In this document: piece after piece, positions 52,690 through 64,000 of the stretch
Position numbering within the stretch: the stretch's first letter is position 1
Layout of the letters: each line of letters starts with the position of its first letter
DNA from: Annona cherimola
Taxonomy: Eukaryota > Streptophyta > Magnoliopsida > Magnoliales > Annonaceae
NCBI GenBank assembly: GCA_030490835.1
Contig: CM059975.1
Span: 56,101,174 to 56,165,173 of the forward strand
Direction of reading: 5' to 3'
Length of the DNA: 64,000 nt
Translations under genes and position numbers: made by a program
Notes under the pieces: model-generated
What the model was told of the DNA's origin: nothing
What the model saw: the letters and a program-made list of their open reading frames with translations, nothing else
Databases searched by the model: none

Positions 52690-53476
52690 GAGAAATCTTT
52701 TATGAACCGCCTGTAAAACCCTGCATGTCTGAGAAAACTGCGAATCCTTCGACTGAAGTGGGTGGAGGCAATTTCTCAATCGTCTCGATTTTAGCTTTAT
52801 CAACTTCAATTCCCTGTTTGGAGAGCCGATGACCAAGTACGATGCCCTCCTGTACCATGAAATGACACTTTTCCCAGTTGAGAACCAGGTTCGTCTCATC
52901 GCAACGCTGGAGCATCTTTGATAAGTTGGCCAGGCACTCGTCATAAGAATTCCTGAATAACGAGAAATTGTCCATGAATACCTCCAGGAAATCCTCCACC
53001 ATGTCAGTGAAAATGGCCATCATACAATGCTGAAATGTACCTGGAGCGTTGCATAGGGCGAAGGGCATTTGCCTTAATGCGAATGTGCCATATGGACATG
53101 TGAATGTGGTCTTTTCTTGGTCCTTCGATGCTATCATAATCTGGTGGTAGCCTAAATAGCCATCCAGAAAGCAATAGAATTCCCGCCCCGCCAACCTGTC
53201 CAGCATCTGATCAATGAATGGGAGCGAAAAATGATCATTTCGAGTGGCTTTATTCAGCTTGCGATAATCCATGCAAACTCACCAACCAGTAACTGTCCTG
53301 GTCGGTATTAACTCATTGTTCTCGTTGGAGACGACCGTCATACCACCTTTCTTTGGAACGCACTGCACTGGACTGACCCAAGAACTATCGGAGATCGGGT
53401 ATATGATGCCTGCATCTAGCCATTTGATAATCTCCTTTTTGACCACTTCTTTCATGATTGGGTTTAACCTTCTCTA
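52690..53476 (-). pseudogene. pol: Athila-2 reverse transcriptase domain
   Basis: The long frame 52700-53272 begins in MDYRKLNKATRNDHFSLPFIDQ and continues with FYCFLDGYLGYHQI, FALRQMPFALCNAPGTFQ and EKCHFMV. The catalytic loop reads VFMDNFSLF: the second Asp of the (Y/F)xDD box is Asn, which would abolish polymerisation (known requirement). Upstream in frame are WLDAGIIYPISDSSWVSPV and a conserved KKGGMTV, with a TGA at 53279-53281 and a TAG at 53474-53476. Order gag-PR-RT-RH-INT confirms Ty3/gypsy. Confidence 0.88.
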
Positions 53477-53614
53477 CGCTTCAATAGATGACCTGGAATT
53501 CTCTTCCACTTGAATTTTATACATGCAAGAGGACGGGCTGATACTTCTGATGTCGGCGATAGTCCATCCTAGGGCATTTTTGTGGTTTCTGAGCACTCTA
53601 AGAAACTTTTCTTC

Positions 53615-54502
53615 TTACACGGGATCCAAGGCAGAAGAAATAATCACCGGGAGCGAGGATTTCGCTCCAAGGTAGGCATATCTGAGGTGCTTTGGCAGAG
53701 GTTTCAGCTCCAGAACAGACGGCTCTTCAATTGACGACTTCAATTGTTTAAAAGATTCTGGCTTGAGCTCCAACGATTCGTATTTCTGCGGGTATCGTGA
53801 AAGAGTTAGAGATTGTTGCAGGTAGCGTATCATCTCTGCTGAATCGTCTTCAGAGTCAGTGATTTCTCCAACCAACGATGCCTCTAGGACGTCTTTGTAA
53901 GCTGAAACTTGGAATTCAGCTTGAACTGTCGAGTCCACCATGTCGATCATTAGACATTCATCTGAGTCGTCTTGTATCTTCATCACTTTGAACATGCTAA
54001 AAGTAACGTGCTCATTCTGGACCGGCATGGTTAGCTCTCCAGCCTGTACGTCAATAATATCCTTGCCTGTCGCAAGGAAAGGCCGACCTAGTATAATTGG
54101 CACGTCTTGGTCTTCTTCATAATCCAGGATAATGAAATCTGCAGGAATGATGAACTTGTCCACCTTGACAAGAACATCCTCGATAATGCTTTCTGGATAT
54201 GTCATAGACCGGTCCGCCAGTTGCAGCATAACTGTCGTAGGTCAGGCTTCCCCAATGCCCATTTTTTTGAAGATTGACTTAGGCATGAGATTGATGCTGG
54301 CTCCCAAGTCACATAGGGCTCTTCCGAAGTATTGGTTTCCAATTGTACATGGGATAGTGAAACTCCCTGGGTCCTTGAGCTTAGGAGGCAGCTTCCTCTG
54401 CACCATAGCACTGGTTGCCTCTGTTAACGCCATTGTCTCGAATTCCGTCAAATGCCTTTTCTTAGATAGCACATCTTTCATGAATTTTGCATAGCTCGAC
54501 AT
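53615..54502 (-). pseudogene. pol: Athila-2 protease region
   Basis: ALCDLGASINLMP (frame 54242-54502) is the aspartic protease active site, DxGA type. After a TGA at 54242-54244 the frame continues (53615-54229) with VDKFIIPADFIILD and VPIILGRPFLATG, the flap and the ILGRPFL signature of Athila/Tat proteases, then an acidic linker ending at TAA 53615-53617. Confidence 0.85.
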
Positions 54503-55157
54503 CTGTTTTAAGGCTTCGACAAGAGGTATGTTTATGTGTACCTACTTTTATACCTCTAAAAATTTCTTAAATTGGCCCTCCTTTTTAGTCTTTGCGAATC
54601 TCTAAGGAAATGGAGGAGGCGACCTTTGATTTGTGGTGATTTCAGTGTCCTGTTGCTTCTGGGTAGTGTCTTGTTCTTCTGGCTCTTGTGACTGCTGAAT
54701 CAGAGGACTAGTGGGTTCAGTTGCTGCTTCTCATGGAATAGTGTGGGGTAACTTCTTTCCACTATGCAATGTTACTGCTTGCACCTGTTCTTTGCCTTTT
54801 CCTTTCGGGTTTTGCTCTGTATCGCTCAGCAAGGAACCTTGAGGTCGGTTATTCAAGGCTGAGGCTAGTTGGCCTATCTGTGCTTCTAAGTTCCTGTTCG
54901 TCGTGATTGGGGATTGCATGAATTGCATAAAGAGATTTTTCAGATCAGATTTCTTCTCTTCTCGCAGTGGTGGATTGAATTGAGCTGGTCTTGCTGGCTG
55001 TTGCTGCGGTAGCTGCTACGAGAATCCTGGTGGCTGATTCGGTCTCGTCTGATTGTTCCATGAGAAGTTGGGATGATTTCTCTAGCCTGGGTTGTAGTTG
55101 GTTCCATACTGATTTGCTGGATTTCTCTAAAAAATTCCCACGTAATTAATGGTTTCA
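54503..55157 (-). pseudogene. gag: Athila-2 gag C-terminal region
   Basis: Fragments in one frame with several stops: NYVGIF, RNHPNFSWNNQTRPNQPPGF, LKNLFMQFMQSPITTNRNLEAQ and QAVTLHSGKKLPHTIP, which are the usual end of Athila gag before protease. Stops occur at 55082-55084, 55016-55018, 54731-54733 and 54602-54604. The N-terminal gag core is lost where sequence changes to LTR F at about 55157. Confidence 0.8.
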
Positions 55158-56918
55158 TAGGCAAATCATTTCAGGCAACAGTTTTTCATTTAAAATATCT
55201 AGGAAAACAACTTATACCTCGTGAAAAGGTATATCTTGAAAACATAAATATTGTACTCATCATGGGTACCACACGTATTATGCAACATAAAACCATGATC
55301 ATGTCCTTCATAGGATGGAAGCTAGCTAGGCGACCATCTATCCTTGTCGTCTCCCATTTCAGAGAGGGTGCCTTGGGCCTATCTTAGCGACTTGGCCATA
55401 CCAAAGGGGACAATCGGTCCGCTTATACCTTTCAGGTGGACCTAGTAATTTGTGCACATGACTTTCATAAAACCGTCTTTAACATGCTAGCATGATTTTT
55501 CATTCAGAAACTTGGAATCACAACATTTTCATAACATTTATCAAAGAAAATTTCATAATATCACATTGAAATAAAAACATCATTTCAACACATATTTAAC
55601 TAAGGAATGGCCATCCTTAAATACTTCTAAAATATTTTTAATATTTTACATCAAACAGTTAGCACAAAAATCACATTTATTTAAAACAATTTAGAAAAGC
55701 AAAAATCATTTAGAAAATTTACTCGCTTACCTGTGTTTTCTTAGCTTTCCAACTCTGCTTTTTCTTTGCCCTTGCCTACATGAGAATAATATAATTTTTC
55801 ATATATTCCTTTTGCTTGCATTCCACTTAGTTTTCCAACCCATTTTCATTCACATATATCATTCATTTGACGTCTCAAGTCATTATGCATAAATAGCACA
55901 TATTTGCATATTCCATTAGCTATTACATAACATATTCAATCCCATAAATAGGGTAACCATTCAATCATGTAATAATCATCCAATAATTATTATATAAAGA
56001 TTCATTACCTTCCATGTACCATTTTTCGATTATTTTCCAAAATTCGCACATCGATGCTCATTTTAAGCACATGTCGTCGCCTTAAACTTCATTAATTGAT
56101 TTCAAAAATTGAAATTAACATCATGAAATCTAAACAGATATATAATCATGATCTTCACCATATTTTCATGCATTTTGGCACAAAATTAAATTACATAAGT
56201 CATTCATCATCCATGCATATCTATCCATTCACATATGCTCATTTGGCAACACTTACATGATACATTTCATAAAAAATTTCAAGTCAAAAATTTTATCCAT
56301 ATTTCAGCATGATAATTATCCTTAATTATCACTTTATTTAGGGTATTCTTATGAAATTTAAATCCACTACTCATAGGTTTCCAAAACTACAACTTTGGAA
56401 CCCATTTTTCACACGTTTAACGTGTCTTTTGACACATAACCCTAAACAGTTTTATAATTCCGAATTTTCAGCAATTTATCCAACTTTTCCTAACCCAAAT
56501 CTAGTGTATTAACACATATTTAACATTGATAAATAAATTCATCTCAAAACAGCAACTTGTTTACGTGTTTCGGGTCCCGTTTTCACTTCATTTGGACATC
56601 GTTTCATAACATTCATAAAATCAGATTTGGGGCTTATCTTCCCAAATCCTTTTTGGCATCAATAATACCCTAACCCTAGGGTATTTTACCCTACATAGCT
56701 TCCATAAATCATGCAATCCCATTTTCATACCATTTTTAGCATCAAAATAAAGAAATCGGGTCATATACGTCAGTTTGCATTCCATAGTTTCTAAAATTCA
56801 TATCCCAAGCTTAAATCAACATATGTATTTCATTAAAACATGATTCATAGCCTAAACATATCATTCATCCAATACAGCAACTTGTCATTTAAATTTGGGT
56901 TTTATCAAGTTGAGTTTT
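55158..56918 (-). repeat. LTR F, partial, of a long-LTR gypsy element
   Basis: The minus-strand orientation is shown by matches to the reversed LTRs A, C and G (for example the AGGATGGAAGCTAGCTAGGCGACC block at 55313, also at 19139). Both ends are missing: the low end meets Athila gag, and the high end is cut by LTR D at 56919. Confidence 0.75.
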
Positions 56919-59522
56919 TGTTATACCCGGACCCAAGTAGGACTCAATGGGATACATTGAACATATATATTTGATTTATGTGTGATTTAAATGATTTTTG
57001 AATGATTTTTGTGAATTATGTCACATTTTGAATTAGGGTTTAATTAGGAATGATGATTAAAAATTTAATCGCCGGAGCCTAAAGTGAGTCGGTATGACCT
57101 GTGGTGCTTAATGAGAATTTAAAGGTGAAAATGTGTTATGAATAATCATGTTAATTACCATGATTTAATTTATGGAGATTAAAGTGTAATTATGAAATTA
57201 AGGTGAAAAATGATAAAAAAAAATTCATAACTTGACGCCTACAAGGCGGATTTCGATGAAATTTGAAATGTAAGCTCACAAAGGTGGGTCCAATGTTATG
57301 AATGGATTGGATTAAGGGAATCATGATGAGATTAGGGTGATAATTAATTATATTTATCCCAAATCCAAAAGATAAATTCAAGTGGTCATACTTGACGTAG
57401 AAACGTCGGTTTGAGATGAAATTTGAAACGGTGGAATAAAATTATGAAACCTAAAAGATGAATGGAATGGATTAAGCTAATTATCATGGGAAGTTTCTTT
57501 CTTTGAGAGCAAGTAACAAGTTGCTTAAGAGCTAAGTAAAGAAGGGCAATTGTGGAAAGTGAACATGGAATTTATTAAAATGCCTATGGGGTCGCTTGAG
57601 CACCAAGCAAAGTGGTTTGTAAAAAGAAAAAAAAGGAAGAGCAAGGGCTGCTGCACGTTCCAGCAAGGGGGGAGAAGAAGAGAGAGAGAAAGAGAGAGAA
57701 GAAGAGAGAAGGAGAGAGGGAAGAGAGGAAAATAAGAGAAAAATGGAGATTTTCTCCAAGGGCAGCAGCTAGGACATGTCCAACACAGCAAGGAAGAGGA
57801 GAAAAGAGGAGTAAAAGAAGAAAAAAAAATGGAAGGAGCAGCTCGGGAAGCTCGGGGCAAAGAATCGGCGAAATCGGGTAAGTACTCATTGAGTTAAGCC
57901 TTCCAATTTCCAAGTTTTCTTCTTGATATTGGAATCATGTCTTTGAATCATAATAAACCTATAAATAAAGATTAATAACATTCTAGAATTAAGTATTGAT
58001 TGAGGGTTTTGCATATGTATTGAAAAGAGATGAAAATATGGGAGCAAAACCTAGAAGAAATGAGGCAGAAATCTAAAATATGGAAGAAATAGTTAATGAA
58101 CAAGTTTTAGAACTAAAAGTTTTATAAAGACTCATTATGGGGTGATTAAGGAACGAACAAATTTTCAGAATAAAAGGATAATAACGTTGCAAATTAAAAA
58201 TCTAAGAAAATCAACCTAAAAAGGGTTGAACGGGTGGAAGGATCAGCTGCACCAAAGGATTTTTAATAATTTTTATACAAACAATTTTGGGGCTGAAAAC
58301 TTTATAGGATATATAAGACATTTTAGGATCATAGGAGTAAAAGAAAAATTAGGCTATGATGGGTATAAATATACCCAATAATTTACGTGATTAAGGCTGT
58401 CTGAAAAGGGGTGTTGCTGTCCAGCAAGGTAAAAATATAAAAATAAATATAAATTCTTAATATTTTGTGCTGTAAATATTAATTTTGATTAATACATGTA
58501 GTTATTAAGGTATGGTAGAAATTTCAGATCAAAACTACTTGATTTGATATAAATTCAAGGTTTTGAGAATTTAGTGTGCCTGAATTCAGTATTATGTAGG
58601 GTATAAATCAAGATAAATGTTAAATTCTAAATTTTTGTGATGGAATTTAACTTATAATGGGATATAAATCCTGATTTAGTATAATTCATATGATTATTTA
58701 TGAATATGTTTCTCATTTTATAAAGTATGGAACCTAGGGTTGCATATATGACTCGATTTTTCCATTTTTATATTAAAAATGGTATGGGAATGAGATTAAA
58801 TGATTTATGAAATTTATGTAAGGTAAAATACCCTAGAATTAGGTTAATTTGGATGCCCAAAATAATTTGGAAAGATAAGCTTCAAATCTGATTTTTATGA
58901 ATTTTATGAATAGGTGACCAAATGGGGTGAAAACGGTACCCGCAATAAAGAAATAAGTTGTTGTTTTGAGAGGAGTTAATATATAGATTTATGTAAGTTG
59001 GAAAACCTAAGGAATATAAGTATTTCAAGATGATGCAAATAAATGAAATGTTATTTTAATTTATTTAAGAAAAGGAAAGGAAAAAAATGGAAGAAAAGGA
59101 TTATAGCGATCTCAGGTAAGCAAGCGAACTTTTTAAAATGTTATTTTCTTTCTATGAGATTAATATTATTGAAATGTTTATGTTTTAAATGAATGGGTGA
59201 GCACAAGTTTTGAAAATGATGGCTTTAATGAAAAGTCACAAGTTTTGAAAAATGACGGCTTTAATGAAAAGTCGTAAGTTTCGGAAAAGAATGGCTTTAA
59301 GGAAAAGCCTCAAGGTTTGCTTCATGGAAAGCAAGCAATATGTTTTAAGATAAGGATTTTATCATCAGTGTTGACAAAGATTGGCAATGCTTTATGTTAA
59401 TGGAATTGAGAATTTTTCTTATGAGTAAGCAAGTTCTCCATGATAATGTTCTCAAAGAATTTCATGCTTGATGCCGATGGTTTTAAGAATTTGCTTTTAA
59501 GTAAGCAAGTTCTTTATGATGT
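56919..59522 (+). repeat. LTR D, 5' part, of an E/B-related gypsy element
   Basis: Starts TGTTATACCCGGACCCAAG inside LTR F and runs 2.6 kb until LTR G begins. Early parts match E (43934 onward); later parts match B, including the 35-bp repeat at 59204-59310. A GA-rich tract lies at 57660-57740, and the ORFs over it on both strands are low-complexity artefacts. The right end lies beyond the window, after G. Confidence 0.75.
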
Positions 59523-62500
59523 TGTGAAACCCTAACCTATGTAAGACCCATATGTATGTATTGAATGTGTATATGATAATTATTTGTGAATTATGGAATT
59601 ATGAAGGCATTATGTGATTTTTGCTAATTATGACAATTAGGGTTATGGGTTAGCATTAATGATGTGATTAAGAATTTTGAGCTAAAATGAGACAATGGGT
59701 TTAGAATGAATTATTTGTGATTTAAATGTGCAAATATATCATGAAAAATCATTTTCCATTTTTAAAATGAATTATGGAAATTGACAAGTGTGATGGAAAA
59801 TATTGAAAATTCATAACTCAACGCCTAAAAGGCGGATTCAAGTGAAATTTGAAGTGAAAATTGTTAATATTAGGCTTGGTATTATGGAATGAAAAGATTA
59901 TGAAAATTCTTGATGGAATGAGAATTATGAATTTTTAAGTATATGCTCATTTCAACCGTTAACTTTAAACGGCTATATCGGGAGCTAGAAAACTCGGATT
60001 GAGTTGAAATTTGAAATAGTTGAATGGAATGGTGAGATGCTTATTTTGGATGGCTTGGATTAAGCATGAAATTTTAGGAAAGTTCCTGTATAGAAAAAGG
60101 TGGTTATGTTTGACTTATGCTCCAAGAGAGTACTATATCATAAATGCAAAGGTGCATGACATGATGGCATGGAATTAAATGAGTTATGAGGTGTCCATTG
60201 CAGGAATTTTTGAGGGAATTTATGCATTTAAATAAAATGTATAATTCCATGAATTGTCCATCCATTTAATGCATGAAATGATGAAGCTACATGAGGGTAG
60301 CCAAGGTGGCAAGGAGGGGACGTCCAAGGGCTGCTGGGTGGCCATTTTTGATTTTTTTTTTCAAAAATGCCTAAATGTTGCAGGGATGTAAGTAAATGAT
60401 ATTTGAATTCAATAATGGAGATTTTCAGCAATTAAAAAATGGAAAAAGGCAAGTATATACTGCTGAAAACGTGGACAGCATGGTGGGTGGAATAATGTGT
60501 AGAAAAGTGGCAGTTTTAGCCATTTTATTAATTTTTATTAACACCAAATTTATGGAGGAATTAAAGGGTGATTAGGAGCATAAATTACCCACGTTTTTAC
60601 ATGAAATAAAAATGAAAAATGGGATGCAAAAATCTGGACAGATTTGGGCGTGAAATGGCTATGCAGATTACGGTCAAGTGATGCAGATTTTTGTGATTTT
60701 TGTAAAAAGTAAAAATGCATTTTACTTGGCCCAAATTCACCCACCTGATATGGTAGATAAGGGAGCATTGAATAGGGGTGGAATTGCAGCACAAGTGGTC
60801 CCCACTGCTGGAAAAATTCCAGCAACATGTATAAGCCCTTGCACGTTGAGTTGAGATGAAATTGTGAGACCATTTTCTAAGTGCTGAACACGTCCAAGGG
60901 AACCAGAAACAACTCAAGAATTTTCTCAAGGAAATAGGGGAGAAAAGAAAGGGAAAAAGGAAGGAAATTTGAAGAAGAAATTACTTCAAGTTGCTAAGAT
61001 TTGATTTGCTACAAATGCAAGTAAGTATGTGATGATTTTGAGTTGTTTAACTTGAGTTCTTAAAATCAAAACTTGGAAATGAAAAGCATGTTTAAAGAAT
61101 CTGTAAAATGATGTTTTAACATGACTTTGCATGAATATGGATTGGGTATTAAGTTTTAAGCATGAATTTTTAAGTTAAAGTTAATGGAAATGGAGTTATG
61201 CATGCATAAGGGATGAAAAATCCAAGTTGTTAAACCCTAAATCTCCAAGAAAAGTTGCTGTTTTGGTTTGATGTTTTGATTAAGCTATGAATCATGTATT
61301 CATTCTATAAATATGAGGGTTTATTCTTAAGTGATGAAATTTTAAAGTTATGGAATGCAAACTATCGATTTGGACCTAATTCCTACGTTTATATGCTTAA
61401 TATGTTATGGAAATGAACTTGCATGTTTTATGTATGCTATGTAGGGTAAAATAACCTAGATTTAAGGTATGATGTATGCCCAAAATATTTGGGAAAAATA
61501 AACCCTAGAACTGATTTTTATGAAATTTTGAAATAATGCATGTATGGAGTGGAAACGGGTCTCAAAACGTGTGGGTTACCCGCTTTTTTGGGAAATGGAA
61601 ATGTATGAATGTTGAATATATGTTAAACCCTAGAAAATGGGTTGAGAAAAATAGATTTAATTTCTGGAAAATTCGGATTTTAGGGCTGCCCATAATTATG
61701 TGTCAAAAGACACGTTAAACGGGTGGAAAACGGGTTCCAAACTTGCTGTTATGGGAACCTATGAAGAATGGATTTTAAACCCCATGAAAATACCTTAAGT
61801 AAAGTGGTATTAAAGGGTAATTAAACCGCTGAAAAATGGATTAAATTTCTGAGTTAGGAAAATTTATGAAATGCATTGTGTTTAAGTGCTAAACGAGCCT
61901 ATGCGAAGGGATAACGGTAAACGGGTGATGAATGACTTTTGAAAAATGATTTTATGCAAAAATGCATGAAAATGAGATGAATTCCATGTTTACGGATCTG
62001 TTTGAAATGATATGATATTAATCCAAAATTTTGGACTTGATTTATGAAGCGAAGGCAATGCTATGTACGTAGAAGAAATACCCGTATGTGTGTTTTGAGA
62101 AAAATGGGAAAAAGGGCAAAGTAAGCTTAATGAAGCTATGAATGATGTATATGGAATTAATTTTATGATATTGAAATGAATACCCTAATTTTAGGGTTAT
62201 ATGTATATGTTATGTTGTATAATAGCCGAATATGTGTAAGTTATGATGATGGGTGCAAAATAAGCCATATATGTGTATAATGACTTATGAAGTCAAATGA
62301 ATGATGGATGTATATGAAATGGGTTGGAAAACTAAATGAAATATGAGAAAAATAAAATGTATGAAAAATCATATCATTTTTGTGTAGGCAAAGGCAAAGA
62401 GAAAGTGGTGACGGAAAGCTAAGAACTTCAAGTAAGCAAGCAACTTTCTAAATAATTTTGGTTTTCATTACAAGGTATTTAAGGATGGTCATTCCTTGTT

Positions 62501-62693
62501 TCTATGTGTATTGAAATTTTTATTTCTATTGAAATAAATGATTGCTTATGGTTTCACAATTATGCTTGAAATGTGTTGAAACATGAGTTTATATGATGTT
62601 TCATTGAAATGGTGTTTAAAGAAGGATGGCGCAAAGAATTCTCTACATGAGAATGACAGGTTCCATGTGTCAGGAGGTATATAATGCCGGGGT
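59523..62693 (+). repeat. LTR G of a gypsy element related to A
   Basis: Starts TGTGAAACCCTAACC, directly after GATGT of LTR D. Blocks align with element A LTRs (for example the TCATAACTCAACGCC and CAAGTAAGCAAGC segments). It is interrupted at 62694 by a copia LTR; its own end is outside the window. No convincing gene inside. Confidence 0.75.
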
Positions 62694-63180
62694 TGTTGGT
62701 CCCGAGTTGATGGCAATTACCCAAGAGGGGAGGGGTGAATTGGGTATTTAAAAATTTATAACTTAAACAGAAACTTTACCCCGGATTAATCTAGTCCCCT
62801 TAATGAAGAAACGAAATGGAAAGCAATATAATATAGAGAGCAGAAATATAAATCAAGCACACAAGATTTTTATAGTGGTTCGGGCAACCTCCCTACTCCA
62901 CTCTTCCAAGCTCATACTCCTTGTGACTTGGGTTCCACTATTGTATTCTTCAAATACAATTAGAGCCACTGCTCTCTTCTAGATTCCAGCTCTAGGGGGC
63001 ATAAACAACACAATGCACAAGTAGGTGATGAGTCTCACTCCAATCACACACTACTTTGCATACACTTGATCTTAGCTACCCAAGCTAAATCAAGCTTAAT
63101 ACAATTAAACGAAATAACAAAAGAAGTCTACACTTTACAGATGTGTAGAAGCGATTTGGCGCAGAGAAGAACTTGTAATT
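62694..63180 (-). repeat. Copia LTR fragment inserted in LTR G
   Basis: Plus-strand reading TGTTGGTCCCGAGTTGATGG, the same end as the copia LTRs at 12069, 24834 and 34074, with a single 51-bp unit. At 63181 it is cut by another copia LTR in the opposite orientation. Confidence 0.85.
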
Positions 63181-64000
63181 GTTGGAAATATGTGGAAAAT
63201 AAGTTAAATCTATGTTTTGATGATTAACAAATCAATTTGAGTAAGTCTTGGCTACTAACATGTTTGTGGATATGTTTAAGGGATATACATTTGAAGAACA
63301 TAAAGCATGGAAGGCCAAGTCGTTCCCCAAGTCGACTCCAACATCGACTTCAAAGAGCCAAAACCGTCCAGAGTTGAAACGGGAAGAAGTGCAGGTGAAG
63401 TCGCAGGCCAAGTCGACTCCACTTGCGACTTGGGAAGCCAAGTCGCGAACGAAGTCGACCTCACCATCGACCTCAGACGAGAAATTGACTCCAGAGTCGA
63501 ATTCGGGACAGCAAAATGCCGAAGTCGCAAACGAAGTCGACTCCAGTTGCGACTTGGGCGAAGTCGCAGACGAAGTCGACCCCAAGTTCGACTTGACGTT
63601 CTCAAAGCTCAAAGATGCAGTTTCAAGCTCATTCCAAAAATCAACTTGGGATTTCTCAAATCCAAAGCAAGGGTACAAGCTAATTATCAACCCAAGTTTC
63701 TCAAGTCCAAGGAAGAAGCTTCAAGCATGTTCCAAGATCAATATGAATCAAAAGCAAGCAAGGAGCATGAATCTACCATGCAAGACACAAGTTCTTCAAG
63801 ATTCATATGTGAAACTATTCCAGAATAAAAATGATCAAAGAAAGAAGCCAAGCAAGCTAAAAAGAAGACAATGATTCAAAAGGAAATCAAGAAACAAAGC
63901 ATTCCAAGTTTTTAAGATCATCAAGCTTCCTGCCGAGGTGAAGTCACACCCGAAGTCGACTTCACCTGCGACTTGGGTCAAGTCGAGGACCAAGTCGACC
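63181..64000 (+). repeat. Inverted copia LTR, runs off the window
   Basis: Starts TGTTGGAAATATG, the reverse of the usual copia LTR right end, so its parent element would be transcribed on the plus strand. GTCGAC modules lie at 63331-63600 and resume near 63955. The 208-codon frame at 63248-63874 is made of these modules and occurs in several frames, so it is not called a gene. It may be a solo LTR or the start of a full element. Confidence 0.8.

Larger units (their letters stand above)
22517..55157 (-). mobile_element. Athila-2: long decayed Ty3/gypsy element with env-like ORF, hosting several insertions
   Basis: In transcription order (right to left) it has the gag C-terminus, protease, RT, RNase H, integrase, a leader with TATA box, the env-like ORF, a 3' non-coding region, polypurine tract and 3' LTR. 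This order, with an ORF after integrase, is that of the Athila lineage. Its 5' LTR and the gag N-terminus are lost at a junction near 55157. Nested insertions are the non-autonomous Athila (24743-43220), element E (43934-47124) and a solo LTR (49336-51036). Numerous stops and frameshifts make it non-functional. Confidence 0.8.

Noticed and set aside
57525..57913. Several overlapping Ser/Leu/Phe-rich or Glu/Arg-rich ORFs
   Set aside because: Low-complexity GA tract in LTR D read on both strands.
63248..63874. 208-codon plus-strand ORF with repeated KSTPLATWEAK-like units
   Set aside because: Same palindromic LTR sequence as at 13266. Frames are open on both strands and there is no family match.
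1..64000. Host genes, tRNA, rRNA, DNA transposons, endogenous pararetrovirus
   Set aside because: I looked for exon-like conserved domains, tRNA boxes, terminal inverted repeats and caulimovirus-type signatures and recognised none. All coding motifs found belong to LTR retrotransposons. A database search could still reveal short DNA-transposon fragments.

Overview
This window looks like heterochromatic nuclear DNA from a flowering plant. It is AT-rich and I recognise no ordinary host gene, rRNA or tRNA gene. Almost every base can be assigned to LTR retrotransposons nested inside one another. Three lineages are present: (i) Athila-type Ty3/gypsy elements (minus strand; tRNA-Asp-like primer site; gag-pol followed by an envelope-position 'env-like' ORF); (ii) Ty3/gypsy elements with very long LTRs that start TGTGA(A/T)ACCC, an initiator-Met primer site and a chromodomain remnant (Tekay/Del-like); (iii) a Sirevirus-like Ty1/copia element with gag, pol and its own extra 3' ORF.

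Layout. 1-7487: 3' end of Athila-1, holding a shrunken chromovirus-like element (A, 795-6387, target duplication CAACC). 7488-17869: element B, with an unusually long left LTR (about 5.4 kb), a solo copia LTR inside it (12069-13892, ACGTC duplication), a degenerate gag and a truncated right LTR. 17870-22516: Athila-3 LTR fragment and polypurine module, split by a solo LTR (C, 18478-22462, TAATA duplication). 22517-55157: Athila-2, a near full-length but decayed element running from its 3' LTR through the env-like ORF, integrase, RNase H, RT and protease to the gag C-terminus. It is interrupted by a non-autonomous Athila (24743-43220, ATTAC duplication), by element E (43934-47124) and by a solo LTR (49336-51036, ATTTC duplication). 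The non-autonomous Athila is itself interrupted by the young copia element (24834-35924, TCATT duplication). 55158-64000: a stack of partial LTRs (F, D, G), ending in two copia LTRs facing each other.

The best-preserved unit is the copia element: two 1851-bp LTRs differing at 4 positions, PBS, gag with two zinc knuckles, protease/integrase, RT/RNase H, a 525-codon 3' ORF and PPT. Two lesions stand out: gag and pol are in different frames at a short A-run, and one in-frame stop separates integrase from RT.

The most interesting pattern is regulatory. In both the copia and the Athila lineage the LTR upstream region carries an array of a lineage-specific palindrome (GTCGAC-centred in copia, GGCGCCTAGGCGCC in Athila), and the same palindrome recurs inside the element just upstream of the env-like 3' ORF. 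In copia this internal array has seven sites about 21 bp apart. In Athila it sits beside a conserved TATA box, a telo-box-like stretch and a candidate leader intron. This suggests (inference) that the env-like ORFs have their own promoters, tied to the LTR promoter by shared motifs. The Athila elements also carry two copies of a hairpin-plus-polypurine module in their 3' region.
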